34,898 nt of DNA from Pseudonocardiales bacterium (GCA_019243635.1 JAFAUB010000130.1:1-34898); one strand, 5' to 3'. Shown: positions 7,979 through 16,426, numbered from the stretch's first letter. The notes: generated from the letters alone by a model not told the origin. Numbers and translations are program-made.

Positions 7979-8410
7979 GGAGCATAAATCGAGATCAGCA
8001 CGCGATCATGGAGCGCGGCACGTCCGGCGCGGTGCGCGTGGCCGGCCGCTCCCGAGTGTAAGCCGGGTGTCTGTCAGCGAAGCCCCGGCGAGGCACCAGG
8101 TCCGGGCCGCCGAGACTCGGCGCCGGACGCACCGGCCGAAACCGACCCCGCCCACGAACTACTCCGGGGAAGCCGCGAGCCGTACCGTACCTGACGGAAC
8201 CGGCCTGCCGCCCGAGAATGGTAGCTGTGCGACTGGCCGGGTTTCCTCAGCGATCGATCTCACGCAGAGTATACGAGTGAATGGACCCGGTTGAAGCGGC
8301 GAGCGGGCGCCGGTGCACCGAGTAAGCCTGTCCGCGACGTTCGCGGTAGGTACCCGGGTTCGTGGTCTACGTCGGTGTTGCCGTCGGCTAGGTATTCGAA
8401 AAACAACTCC

Positions 8411-8424
8411 CGGCTACGTAGCCG
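8411..8424. promoter_or_regulatory. 14-bp perfect palindrome, possible operator
   Basis: CGGCTACGTAGCCG at 8411-8424 is a perfect palindrome with no loop, which suits a dimeric DNA-binding protein better than an RNA hairpin. It lies about 140 bp upstream of the peptide start codon, in an otherwise featureless stretch, where an operator or activator site could sit. Confidence 0.35.
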
Positions 8425-8489
8425 ACCTGGCGGATTTACGTGCGGTTACTGATTGCCCGTGGCGGCCCGCCTGGGCAGGGTATGAGAAG

Positions 8490-8542
8490 CCGAATCGGCA
8501 ATGCCACCGATTCGGTGTCTTTGCCCCGGGTACCACCGGGGC
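8490..8542 (+). promoter_or_regulatory. Two consecutive hairpins in the leader of the peptide gene
   Basis: The first hairpin pairs CCGAATCGG (8490-8498) with CCGATTCGG (8507-8515) around an 8-base loop. The second pairs GCCCCGG (8523-8529) with CCGGGGC (8536-8542) around a 6-base loop. The second ends 10 bases before the AGGAGG ribosome binding site at 8553-8558. Such an arrangement could stabilise the mRNA or regulate translation. It does not match any riboswitch class I know. Confidence 0.45.
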
Positions 8543-8563
8543 CACTTTCCCTAGGAGGATTCG

Positions 8564-8833
8564 ATGTCTGACGCACTGAGCTTTGCGGAGATCGACGGGC
8601 AGCACGCCGAGCTGCTGCCGGCCCGCACCGTGCTGTCGCTGTTCAGCGCGCACGGCGGCGGCCGGGGTGGCAACGGCGGCGCGGGCGGCGCGGGCGGCGT
8701 CGGCCGGGGCGGCATCGGTCTGAACGTCGTGAACGTCGACGCGTTCGGTGACCAGTTCAACAGCGCCGGTGACGGCTTCGGCGGCGCGGGTGGCAGTGCC
8801 AATGGCGGTACTGGCGGAGCCGACTGGAGCTGA
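8564..8833 (+). CDS. Glycine-rich small peptide with conserved leader-like N-terminus
   Basis: The ATG at 8564 follows AGGAGG (8553-8558) at five bases, the best ribosome binding site in this part of the window. The 89 residues divide in two. Residues 1-29 are non-repetitive and acidic to hydrophobic (LSFAEIDGQHAELLPARTVL). Residues 30-89 are very rich in Gly, Asn, Ala and Ser, with repeated GGAGG-type runs around a central LNVVNVDAFGDQFNSAG. There are no Cys residues and no signal peptide. I recall similar N-termini in uncharacterised actinobacterial glycine-rich peptides. The leader/core-like division would suit a modified peptide or a self-assembling protein, but no known maturation gene is adjacent. 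A 12-bp-stem terminator follows, so it seems to be a single-gene transcript. The function is unknown. Confidence 0.65.
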   Translation: MSDALSFAEIDGQHAELLPARTVLSLFSAHGGGRGGNGGAGGAGGVGRGGIGLNVVNVDAFGDQFNSAGDGFGGAGGSANGGTGGADWS

Positions 8834-9147
8834 TGAGGCGCGGCGGTACCGCTGGCTGACCGCGTGCGGTGCCGTTGGCCAGGGAGGGGTGGTGACAAAG
8901 ACGCGGCCACCCCTCCCTTCATCGTCGGGTCTCAGACAGTAGCGGCATGAGGTGGTCATCAATGTGCGATTGTGGTCTCGCCCCCCGCGCTCGATGTCGG
9001 AAAAGTACGCGATCTGTCACGCCGTGGGGAATGGGTGGTTGCTGCCGTTGCGTGGACCTCCTGGCAGGCCTGCCCGAATCACGGAAAAACCAACTTATGG
9101 CGCGCCGGCGCGTGCCGGGTGCTCACCCGAGGCCTGGGAGCTGTTTC
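8834..9147. other. Intergenic region between peptide gene and FAD oxidase
   Basis: The 314 bp contain the terminator at 8881-8919. From there to 9147 no gene is supported. The oxidase frame is open back to 8947, but the extra 67 residues look non-coding and no homologue is expected to carry them. This part probably holds the oxidase promoter. Confidence 0.5.
8881..8919 (+). terminator. Strong hairpin terminator after the peptide gene
   Basis: AGGGAGGGGTGG (8881-8892) and CCACCCCTCCCT (8907-8918) form a perfect 12-bp stem with a 14-base loop, ending in TTC. There is no long U-tract, which is common for terminators in high-GC actinobacteria. It lies 48 bp after the peptide stop codon. Confidence 0.7.
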
Positions 9148-10545
9148 ATGATGCAAGTCTCGTCCCATCATCTGGAGGCGCTCCGCATGGTGCTGGTCGG
9201 CAAGGTGATCACGCCGGAGGAGGCCGACTACGACACGGTGCGCATCCAGTGGAACAACGACATCGATCGCCGCCCGGTAGCGATCGCCCGCTGTGCGTCA
9301 CCAGCCGACATCGCGGCGACGCTCACCTTCGCCCGGGAACACGAGTTCGAGATCTCGGTGCGTGGCGGAGGCCATGCGTTCTCCGGGGCTGGCGTCTGTG
9401 ACGACGGACTGGTGATCGATCTCAGCGCGATGCGCCGTGTCTCGATCTGTACCGGCACTCGGCTGGCCCAGGTGGGCGGTGGTACCACCGTGGCGGAGCT
9501 GGACGCGGCGACCCAGGTGCACGGCTTGGCCGTGCCCGCCGGAGTGATCAGCCACACTGGCGTCGGTGGCCTGACACTCGGTGGCGGCATCGGATGGCTG
9601 ACCCACAAGGCAGGACTGACCGTCGACAGCCTGGTCTCGGTCGATGTGGTGCTCGCCGACGGTCGTTACGTGCATGCCTCGGCTGACGAGCACGCCGACC
9701 TGTTCTGGGCGGTCCGCGGCGGAGGTGGCAACTTCGGCGTCGTCACGACGTTCGAGTTCCAGCTGCACCCGGTGGGGCCGGAGGTGCATCTGGGACTTTT
9801 TTTCTGGGGGATGGACAATGGCGAACAGGCGCTGCGGCTGGCCCGCGAGGTCGTGCCCAACCTGCCCGCCGAGGCCGGCGCGCAGATCGCGATCGGGCTC
9901 AATGCCCCGCCCGCGCCATTCGTACCCTCGCGGTACCACTTCACCCCCGGCTATCTGCTCATCGTGGTCGGGTTCTCCTCCGCGGCGGAACACGCCCGAC
10001 TCGTCGCGCCGATTCGTGAGGCGCTGCCACCGCTGTTCGAGCTCGTCACCCCCATCCCGTATGTCGCGTTACAGCGGACCCTTGACGAGACCGCTCCCTG
10101 GGGTCTCCTCGGCTACCAAGAGGTGATCTACCTTGACGAGCTCACCGACGATGTGATCTCGGTGATCGTGGATCACATGCCCGCTAAGCGTTCACCGATG
10201 AGCTCCTGCCTGATTTTCCGCCTGGACGGAGCGTACTCGGCGATCGGCGATGACGAGACGGCCTTCGGCGGCCGCCGGGCGCCGCGCTACGTCATCAACA
10301 TCGCCGGCATCGGCGCCACCCCCGAGATACTGAGCGCCGACCGGGCCTGGGTCCGGTCGCTGTGGAGCGCGCTGCGACCGTTCGCCAGAGACTCGGGTGG
10401 TTACGTGAACTCCATGACCGATAACGACGAAGACCGGGTGCGGGCGTCTTACGGCCCGACCAAGTACAGGCGGCTGGCCCGGATCAAAGCCAAGTACGAC
10501 CCCGACAACGTCTTCCACCTCAACGCCAACATCAAACCCGCCTGA
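9148..10545 (+). CDS. BBE-type FAD-linked oxidase (berberine-bridge-enzyme-like)
   Basis: The start ATG at 9148 has GGGAG (9136-9140) seven bases upstream. The longer in-frame extension to 8947 lacks family features. The 465-residue protein has the FAD type-4 domain with VRGGGHAFSGAG, where His76 is the expected covalent flavin attachment residue. VGGLTLGGGIGWLTHKAGL and DLFWAVRGGGGNFGVVT follow. The C-terminal BBE domain ends in YDPDNVFHLNANIKP. The second attachment Cys found in bicovalent members is not evident (the stretch reads ISHTGVGG), so the flavin is probably bound once. Family members oxidise sugars, alkaloids or polyketides with O2; the substrate here is unknown. It lies downstream of the peptide gene and upstream of a membrane protein, with no overlap to either. 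Confidence 0.85.
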   Translation: MMQVSSHHLEALRMVLVGKVITPEEADYDTVRIQWNNDIDRRPVAIARCASPADIAATLTFAREHEFEISVRGGGHAFSGAGVCDDGLVIDLSAMRRVSICTGTRLAQVGGGTTVAELDAATQVHGLAVPAGVISHTGVGGLTLGGGIGWLTHKAGLTVDSLVSVDVVLADGRYVHASADEHADLFWAVRGGGGNFGVVTTFEFQLHPVGPEVHLGLFFWGMDNGEQALRLAREVVPNLPAEAGAQIAIGLNAPPAPFVPSRYHFTPGYLLIVVGFSSAAEHARLVAPIREALPPLFELVTPIPYVALQRTLDETAPWGLLGYQEVIYLDELTDDVISVIVDHMPAKRSPMSSCLIFRLDGAYSAIGDDETAFGGRRAPRYVINIAGIGATPEILSADRAWVRSLWSALRPFARDSGGYVNSMTDNDEDRVRASYGPTKYRRLARIKAKYDPDNVFHLNANIKPA

Positions 10546-10656
10546 ACTCCCCGGTAGCCCTGCCTGTGGGTCCTGGGGACAGAACACCGTTGTCTCGGCC
10601 CGGTACCGTGCGTCCTCCAGGACAGAACGGCAGCGACCCGGGAGGTGGAGACGGCC

Positions 10657-11325
10657 GTGAGCGAGCTGGCCGCGCGGCGTGCTCGGCTGCTGCTAGCGAT
10701 GCTCCTGTTGCTTGCGGCGCTCGTCGCTGTGGCGGTGCTGCCGGTGCCCAGCCCGCTGCGGATGCGCACCTGGGCGCAGTCGGTCGGCATTGCCGCACCG
10801 CTGCTGTTCCTGTTCGGTCACACCCTGGTGACCATGGCACCGGTCCCCCGGACGGTGTTCACCCTTGCCGCTGGGTTGCTCTTCGGACCGGTGCTGGGAG
10901 TGGCTCTGTCACTGGTGGCGACCATGCTGTCCGCGGTGGCAGCCTTCGTTGTGGTCCGCCGGCTGGCCCGTGCGGCGGTGCTGCCTCATCTGGATCACAA
11001 GGTGCTGCAGGCGGTGGATGCGCGGTTGCGCCGTCGTGGTTGGCTCGCGGTGGCGTCATTGAGGCTGATCCCAGTGGTGCCGTTCTCGGGGCTCAACTAC
11101 TGCAGCGCGCTCTCGTCGATCCGGTTCCGCCATTACCTGGCCGGTACCGTGGGTGTTGTGCCCGGCTCGGTAGCGTTGGTGGTGCTCGGTGATGCGCTCA
11201 CCGGGACCATCTCGCCGGCATTGCTCGCGGTCTCGCTGACCAGCGCGGCGATCGGGGTGGTCGGCCTGGTCGCCGAGGCATGCTTCCCCGCCACGGCCAC
11301 CCAGGGAGAGGACACCTCGTCATGA
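10657..11325 (+). CDS. TVP38/TMEM64 (DedA-like) membrane protein
   Basis: The GTG at 10657 is preceded by GGGAGGTGGAG (10640-10650). An earlier GTG at 10645 lies inside that ribosome binding site and is less likely. The 222-residue protein has hydrophobic segments at about 10-33, 45-70, 75-100, 170-185 and 190-215. It carries the SNARE-associated/VTT features GLLFGPVLGVALSLVATML and LRLIPVVPFSGLNYCSAL. Relatives are inner-membrane proteins, some of which act as lipid scramblases or transporters. Its TGA overlaps the ATG of the dehydrogenase (ATGA at 11322-11325), so the two are translationally coupled. Confidence 0.8.
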   Translation: MSELAARRARLLLAMLLLLAALVAVAVLPVPSPLRMRTWAQSVGIAAPLLFLFGHTLVTMAPVPRTVFTLAAGLLFGPVLGVALSLVATMLSAVAAFVVVRRLARAAVLPHLDHKVLQAVDARLRRRGWLAVASLRLIPVVPFSGLNYCSALSSIRFRHYLAGTVGVVPGSVALVVLGDALTGTISPALLAVSLTSAAIGVVGLVAEACFPATATQGEDTSS

Positions 11326-12812
11326 GCCCAGGGACAGGTGGGGCGTTGAGTTCCGGCGACCGGGAGCACGCCGTCGTCGAGGCCGTCCCCACCGAGCTGT
11401 TCGTCAACGGTCAGTGGCGACCCAGCGGCGGCGGGAAGACCTTTGACGTCGAGGACCCGTCCACCGGCAAGGTACTGCGTGCGGTCGCCGACGCCACTGT
11501 CGAGGATGGGATGGCCGCGCTGGACGCCGCAGTCGCCGCACAGGCCGGGTGGGCCCGGTACCCACCCCGGGAACGTGGCGAGATCCTGCGCCGCGCCTAC
11601 GAGGTGATGATGGCGCGCCAGGAGGATCTCGCCCTGCTGATGACCTTGGAGATGGGCAAGCCGGTGGCCGAGTCTCGAGGCGAGATCGCCTACGCCGCCG
11701 AGTTCTTGCGGTGGTTCGCCGAGGAGGCCGTGCGAATCGACGGCGGGTTCGCCGTGGCGCCGGGCGGCTCGGGACGGGTCCTCGTGATGCGCCAGCCGGT
11801 CGGGCCGTCGTTGCTGATCACTCCTTGGAACTTCCCCACCGCGATGGGCACCCGCAAGATCGGTCCGGCGGTGGCGGCGGGCTGCACGATGGTGCTCAAG
11901 CCCGCCAGCCTGACCCCGCTGTCGATGCTCGCGGTAGCCGACATCCTGGCCGAGTGCGGGCTGCCCCCCGGGGTGCTCAACGTCGTGCCCAGCTCCAGTG
12001 CGGGTCGCCTGATGGAGCCGCTGATCCGGGACGGTCGGGCCCGCAAGCTGTCCTTCACCGGCTCCACTGAGGTGGGCCGCCTGCTGCTGGAGCAGTGCGC
12101 CGAGCAGATCATGCGGACCTCGATGGAGCTCGGTGGCAATGCGCCGTTTCTGGTCTTCGCCGACGCCGACCTCGACGCCGCAGTCGGGGGGGCGATGGTC
12201 GCGAAGATGCGCAACATCGGCGAGGCCTGCACCGCGGCCAACCGCTTCTACGTGCACGCCGAGGTCGTCGAGGAGTTCTCCCGCCGGCTGGCCGAGCAGA
12301 TGGGCTCGCTGCGCATCGGCCGCGGCAGCGACGAGGGCGTAGACGTCGGCCCGCTGATCGAGGCCAGGGCGCGGGAGAAGGTGCGGCAGCTGGTCGACGA
12401 CGCGGTCGCGCGCGGCGCCCAGGTGCTCGTCGGCGGTGAGCCGGTGGACGGTCCAGGGTACTTCTACCGCCCGACCGTGCTCGTCGACGTGCCACCGGAT
12501 GCCGAGCTGACCAGCACGGAGATCTTCGGACCGGTCGCGCCGATCATCGCGTTCACCGACGAGCAGCAGGTGCTGGCGGCAGCCAACGACAGCCCGTTCG
12601 GGCTGGTGAGCTACGTCTACACCAGTGACCTGAACCGTGCCCTGCGGGTCTGCGAGCGGCTCGAGGCCGGCATGGTGGGGCTCAACCAGGGCCTGGTGTC
12701 CAACCCGGCGGCGCCCTTCGGTGGCATCAAGCACTCGGGGCTGGGCCGCGAGGGCGGCGCCGTGGGCATTGAGGAGTTCCTGGAGACCAAGTACGTGGCA
12801 GTCGCGACCTGA
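11322..12812 (+). CDS. gabD: Succinate-semialdehyde dehydrogenase
   Basis: The ATG at 11322 overlaps the previous stop and has GGGAGAGG (11304-11311) in place. The 496-residue length fits the aldehyde dehydrogenase superfamily. Visible motifs are TPWNFPTAMGTRKIGPAVA and the general base Glu269 in MELGGNAP. The catalytic nucleophile is Cys303 in NIGEACTAANR, with the usual Glu-Cys spacing of 34, and EIFGPVAPI lies near the C-terminus. The enzyme oxidises succinate semialdehyde to succinate with NAD(P)+, linking GABA breakdown to the TCA cycle. The exact aldehyde is inferred from overall resemblance; no GABA transaminase gene is adjacent. Its coupling to a TVP38 protein is unusual. Confidence 0.85.
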   Translation: MSPGTGGALSSGDREHAVVEAVPTELFVNGQWRPSGGGKTFDVEDPSTGKVLRAVADATVEDGMAALDAAVAAQAGWARYPPRERGEILRRAYEVMMARQEDLALLMTLEMGKPVAESRGEIAYAAEFLRWFAEEAVRIDGGFAVAPGGSGRVLVMRQPVGPSLLITPWNFPTAMGTRKIGPAVAAGCTMVLKPASLTPLSMLAVADILAECGLPPGVLNVVPSSSAGRLMEPLIRDGRARKLSFTGSTEVGRLLLEQCAEQIMRTSMELGGNAPFLVFADADLDAAVGGAMVAKMRNIGEACTAANRFYVHAEVVEEFSRRLAEQMGSLRIGRGSDEGVDVGPLIEARAREKVRQLVDDAVARGAQVLVGGEPVDGPGYFYRPTVLVDVPPDAELTSTEIFGPVAPIIAFTDEQQVLAAANDSPFGLVSYVYTSDLNRALRVCERLEAGMVGLNQGLVSNPAAPFGGIKHSGLGREGGAVGIEEFLETKYVAVAT

Positions 12813-12831
12813 CCACTCCGCGGAGGTCAGG
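12808..12831. terminator. Bidirectional hairpin between convergent genes
   Basis: CCTGACC (12808-12814) pairs with GGTCAGG (12825-12831), with CTCCGCGGAG at the centre. It spans the stop codons of the dehydrogenase (plus strand) and the SPFH gene (minus strand), only 14 bp apart. It is placed to stop transcription from both sides. No U-tract is present. Confidence 0.5.
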
Positions 12832-14155
12832 ATCGGCTGGGTTCTGCCGAACCGGCGTCGGGCGGCCGTTCCGGAGCCGTTTCCCGGTCCTCAGGCGGGC
12901 GGGTCGATGCCGCCTGCTGCGCTGGGTCCGCCGGCTGAGGTGGTTCGGCCGGAGATTCCTGCGGAGCGGGGACATGCGGCGCGGCGCCGGGCTGGCCACT
13001 CAACGCCGGCAATACCGGGGGGCCCAGCGACTGGGTCATCCCCACCCCCGGACCCGGCACCTCCCTGCGGGCCACCTCCTCAGCGGCCCGCACCAAGGCC
13101 GCGATATGCGGGTCGGTGGAGGTGTCGAACCACCCGGAGACGGACTCGTCGTCCTCCTCGGGCCGGCTGGTGGGCACGTGCTCCCGGGTTGGCTCGTACC
13201 GGAACACCCCGTCATCCCCCGGCGCACCGAGCATCTTGGTGAACCCCTCGAGGGCCTTGCTGAAGTCGCTGGGGACGATCCAGACCTTGTTCGCGTCGCC
13301 CTGGGCCATCTGCGGCAGCGTCTGAAGGTACTGGTAGGCCAGCAACTCGGGGGTCGGTCGGCCCGCCTTGATCGCGGCGAACACCTTTTCGATCGCCTTG
13401 GCCTGGCCTTGTGCCTGCAGATAACGCGCGGCCCGCTCCCCCTGGGCGCGCAGGATGCGAGACTGTCGCTCCGCCTCTGCGGTGAGGATCGCGGCTTGCT
13501 TGGCACCCTCAGCGGAGAGGATCGAGGCCTGCTTCTGGCCCTCCGCGGTCTTGATCGCCGACTCGCGCTGGCCCTCGGCGGTGAGGATGGTGGCGCGCTT
13601 CTCCCGGTCGGCGCGCATCTGCTTCTCCATCGAGTCCTGGATGGACGGCGGCGGGTCGATCGCCTTGAGCTCGACCCGACCGACCCGGATTCCCCACCGC
13701 CCGGTCGCCTCGTCGAGCACTTCCGAGAGCTGACCGTTGATGAAGTCCCGTGAGGTCAGGGTGTCCTCCAGGCTCATCCCGCCCACGACGTTACGCAGCG
13801 TGGTCGTGGTCAACTGCTCGACTGCGGCGATGCGGTTGGCGATCTCGTACACCGCATCCTTCGGGTTGGTCACCTGGAGGTACACGACGGTGTCGATCGA
13901 TACGGTGAGGTTGTCCTTGGTGATGACCGGCTGCGGTGGGAAGGGGACTACCTGCTCCCGCAGATCAATCTGTTCCCGGACCCGGTCGACGAAGGGCACC
14001 AGGAAGTTCAGCCCTGGGCTCAGCGTGCCGCGGTAGCGGCCGAGTCGCTCGACGACCGCAGCGTAAGCCTGCGGGATCACCACCACGGACTTGACGACTG
14101 TGACGACGATCAACAGCAGGATGACCACCAAGACGATGACCACGGCGAAACTCAT
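12827..14155 (-). CDS. SPFH/band-7 domain membrane protein (stomatin-like)
   Basis: The ATG at 14155 overlaps the TAA of the NfeD gene (TAATG), with GGGGGGAG upstream. The 442-residue protein begins with a single membrane segment (VVIVLVVILLLIVVTVV). The SPFH domain at about 25-190 follows, with VPFVDRVREQIDLREQVV and LEDTLTSRDFINGQLSEVL. A charged heptad-like region rich in AEGQ repeats spans about 195-290. The C-terminal 100 residues are Pro-rich and look disordered. Family proteins form membrane rings and microdomains and work with NfeD partners. It corresponds to Rv1488 of M. tuberculosis by position and type. Confidence 0.88.
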   Translation of the reverse strand: MSFAVVIVLVVILLLIVVTVVKSVVVIPQAYAAVVERLGRYRGTLSPGLNFLVPFVDRVREQIDLREQVVPFPPQPVITKDNLTVSIDTVVYLQVTNPKDAVYEIANRIAAVEQLTTTTLRNVVGGMSLEDTLTSRDFINGQLSEVLDEATGRWGIRVGRVELKAIDPPPSIQDSMEKQMRADREKRATILTAEGQRESAIKTAEGQKQASILSAEGAKQAAILTAEAERQSRILRAQGERAARYLQAQGQAKAIEKVFAAIKAGRPTPELLAYQYLQTLPQMAQGDANKVWIVPSDFSKALEGFTKMLGAPGDDGVFRYEPTREHVPTSRPEEDDESVSGWFDTSTDPHIAALVRAAEEVARREVPGPGVGMTQSLGPPVLPALSGQPGAAPHVPAPQESPAEPPQPADPAQQAASTRPPEDRETAPERPPDAGSAEPSRS

Positions 14156-14580
14156 TAAGGCTCCCCCCAAACGACGGCGGTGGCACCGGAGATGGTCATC
14201 ACCCTGACGGCCCGGCCGGGCTCCAGCACCTCGGTTTCGTCGAACGTGCGCGCGGACCACAGCTCCCCACGCAACTTGATCTTGCCGCCATGCGCGTTGA
14301 CGGTGGTGACCACGATCGCCTTATCGCCGACCAACGCCTCGACGTTAGTCGGCACATGGTCGGTGTGCAGCCGACGCATGATCACTGGGCGGGCCAGGGT
14401 GGTCAACGCCAGCGAGGTGCCGGCAAAGGCGGCGACCTGCAGCCACGGCGGGGCGCCCACCTCCGCGAACCCGGCGGCCACCAGCGCACCCATCCCCATC
14501 ATGATCAAAACGAAGCGGGTGGACAGCACTTCAGCAGCGATCAACGCAAACCCGGCGACGAGCCACAGCACAGCGGCCAT
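14155..14580 (-). CDS. NfeD-like membrane protein
   Basis: The start ATG at 14580 is the first with a plausible N-terminal membrane segment (VLWLVAGFALIAAEVLS). The 141 residues have two or three membrane segments to about residue 65 and then an OB-fold domain (ALVGDKAIVVTTVNAHGGK, ARTFDETEVLEPG). The stop TAA overlaps the SPFH start. NfeD proteins pair with SPFH proteins, where the OB domain acts at the cytosolic face. It is the counterpart of Rv1487. Confidence 0.85.
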   Translation of the reverse strand: MAAVLWLVAGFALIAAEVLSTRFVLIMMGMGALVAAGFAEVGAPPWLQVAAFAGTSLALTTLARPVIMRRLHTDHVPTNVEALVGDKAIVVTTVNAHGGKIKLRGELWSARTFDETEVLEPGRAVRVMTISGATAVVWGEP

Positions 14581-14632
14581 GTGTCCATAGTGGCAGATCT
14601 TCGAGCAAGCGTCTGCTGTGGTCGTGACCGGG

Positions 14633-15511
14633 TCACCCCGACTCGGCGGTGACGAAGTCGATGAGCTGCTCGACGGCGCCCAACAGGGCCGGTTCAAGAT
14701 CGCGGAAGCTCTGCACGGCCCCCAGCACCCGACACCAGCCCAGCGCCGGGTCCGCAACCCCGCTCCGGTCCACCCACCCCAGCGCCTGGCACACGCCGTC
14801 CTTCCACGGCACCCCACGTGCCACGTCCGGCCAGCCCCGGATGCCCAGCGCCGAGGGCCGCACCGCCTGCCAGATGTCGACATAGGGATGACCGGTCACC
14901 AGCACGTGCGGTGTGCGCACCGCCGCCACGAGGCGACTTTCCTTGCTGCCGGCGACCAGATGGTCGACCAGCACGCCAAGCCGGCGGTCCGGGGCGGGGC
15001 CGAACTCCGCGACCCGGTCGGCCAGGTGGTCCACACCGTCGAGCGGTTCCACGACCACGCCATCCACTCGCAGATCATGGCCCCAGACCCGTTCCACGAG
15101 CTCAGCGTCGTGCTTGCCCTCCACCCAGATCCTACCGGCCCGCGCGATCCGGGCTCGCGTCCGTGCCACCCGGACCGACCCGGACGCGGACCGGGGCACG
15201 TCAGCCGTGGCCCGGTCCGCGGCGGTCGGTTGCACGGGGCGGAGGAGCGTGACCGGATCGCCGTCGACCAGAAACGCCGCAGGCCGAAGCGGGAACGTCC
15301 GGACCCGCCCCCGAGCGTCCTGCAGCTCCACCGAACCGCGTTCGCAACGGAGCACCGCGCCGCAGAACCCACTCGCGGCGTCCTCCACCACCAGACCCGC
15401 CTCGGCCGGCAACCTCGGTACCTCTCGCCGCCGGTGTGCCTGCCGAGGCAGGTCCGGCCCGTAGTCCGCGCCACGACCCGGTGAGCTGCTCTGGAGATCC
15501 CTCGGGGGCAT
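14633..15511 (-). CDS. DUF3097-family protein
   Basis: The ATG at 15511 is chosen; a longer in-frame start at 15544 would add 11 residues. The 292-residue protein carries the DUF3097 pattern. Examples are RRREVPRLPAEAGLVVEDA, then GRIWVEGKHDAELVERVWG, and then HVLVTGHPYVDIWQAVRP. The EGKHDAELVE stretch resembles a Toprim-like acidic motif. The family is common in actinobacteria and has no assigned function. It lies 52 bp upstream of nfeD on the same strand and is divergent from the gene at 15600. Confidence 0.8.
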   Translation of the reverse strand: MPPRDLQSSSPGRGADYGPDLPRQAHRRREVPRLPAEAGLVVEDAASGFCGAVLRCERGSVELQDARGRVRTFPLRPAAFLVDGDPVTLLRPVQPTAADRATADVPRSASGSVRVARTRARIARAGRIWVEGKHDAELVERVWGHDLRVDGVVVEPLDGVDHLADRVAEFGPAPDRRLGVLVDHLVAGSKESRLVAAVRTPHVLVTGHPYVDIWQAVRPSALGIRGWPDVARGVPWKDGVCQALGWVDRSGVADPALGWCRVLGAVQSFRDLEPALLGAVEQLIDFVTAESG

Positions 15512-15599
15512 TGCTCCGACGGTAGCCGGACGCCCGAGCTGCACCGTGACGCCACGCCGCGTATGCGTGTCGCGAGCCGGCGTTCTACTCTCCTACTCC

Positions 15600-16394
15600 G
15601 TGCCATGTCCCAGCGCGACATTGACCGTGTGGGCCTCGGCCTGGCTGCACGGCTGCGCCGCCCCTGACGCTGTGATCGACGGTCTGCATACCTGGGCAGG
15701 CCTGCACGAGGTCATGGCCGTCGACGAGGCCACCGCACGGCGGCTTGACCTGCCGGCACCCGGAGAGCCGCCGACCTCTGTGGTCGGCCTGTTGGCCGCC
15801 GCCCGACGAGCCGGGGCCGGCGGTGGCCAGCTGTTGTTACCGGTGCCCGGGGACGTGCGGGGTCTGCCGCCTGAAGGTCCGCTCACCGCGGCGGCGGTGG
15901 AGCACGGCGAGGTCGCTGTGTTCACCGGCGCTGAGCTGGCTGCGGTGCCCGAGGCGGTCGCCGACGGCGTGCTGAGCTGGACGGTGTTCGCCGACGGCCC
16001 GCTCCCCCCGGCTCCCGAGCCCGCACTGTCTGACGCCGAGCATGGTCTGCGGGGCGCGGTCCGCCAGGCGGCGACGACGCTGGTGGAACTCGGTGTCGCC
16101 CGGCACCGTCCCGGCGTCCGCGTCGAGATCGCCGAAACTCTGGAGCGCCGGATCCGGCCGCCGTGGCCCGAGGGTACACCGGCCCGCACATTGCGCGTGC
16201 TCGAGCGGGCCGACGAGGTGGAGGCCATCCTCCGCGCTGCGGATGCCGACAACCTCGGTGGCGCGTTGTCCGCGTCGGTGGCGGCGGCTCGTTCCTCGGC
16301 GCTGCGGCCGCTGTTCACCGCGGTGCGGGAGGCCCGGCGCTCAGCGGTCGCCGAGGCGGTGCGGGCCCTCACCCCACGCGCCGGACGGCGTTGA
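15600..16394 (+). CDS. Conserved actinobacterial hypothetical protein (Rv1486c-like by position)
   Basis: The frame is open from 15546, and several GTG starts are possible. The one at 15600 was chosen because SATLTVWASAWLHGCAAPDAV follows directly and resembles the N-terminus of the family. The 264-residue protein is rich in Ala and Arg, with no membrane segment or known motif. The middle reads GLLAAARRAGAGGGQLLLPV, and the second half is helical (AATTLVELGVARHRPGVRV). Between hemH and the NfeD gene and opposite to both, it sits where M. tuberculosis has Rv1486c. The function is unknown. The start is uncertain. Confidence 0.65.
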   Translation: MPCPSATLTVWASAWLHGCAAPDAVIDGLHTWAGLHEVMAVDEATARRLDLPAPGEPPTSVVGLLAAARRAGAGGGQLLLPVPGDVRGLPPEGPLTAAAVEHGEVAVFTGAELAAVPEAVADGVLSWTVFADGPLPPAPEPALSDAEHGLRGAVRQAATTLVELGVARHRPGVRVEIAETLERRIRPPWPEGTPARTLRVLERADEVEAILRAADADNLGGALSASVAAARSSALRPLFTAVREARRSAVAEAVRALTPRAGRR

Positions 16395-16421
16395 CTCGTT
16401 GACTGACGGCGTTGACCCTCG

Positions 16422-16426
<5 letters not shown>
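16384..16426. repeat. Direct repeat and short hairpin between convergent genes
   Basis: GACGGCGTTGAC occurs at 16384-16395 and again at 16405-16416. The second copy then forms a small hairpin with its reverse, GTTGAC (16411-16416) and GTCAAC (16421-16426) around a 4-base loop. The hairpin lies over the end of the ferrochelatase gene. It looks like a local duplication, possibly serving as a weak bidirectional terminator. Confidence 0.4.

Larger units (their letters stand above)
7979..8563. other. Long intergenic region upstream of the peptide gene
   Basis: About 585 bp without a convincing gene. The left half shows only short ORFs with no recognisable motif. The right half, from about 8400, carries a 14-bp palindrome and two hairpins and is the likely promoter and leader of the glycine-rich peptide gene at 8564. 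Confidence 0.45.

Noticed and set aside
8952..9401. A 149-codon plus-strand frame before and into the FAD oxidase
   Set aside because: No recognisable motif, and it continues out of frame inside the oxidase. The oxidase start with GGGAG explains the region better.
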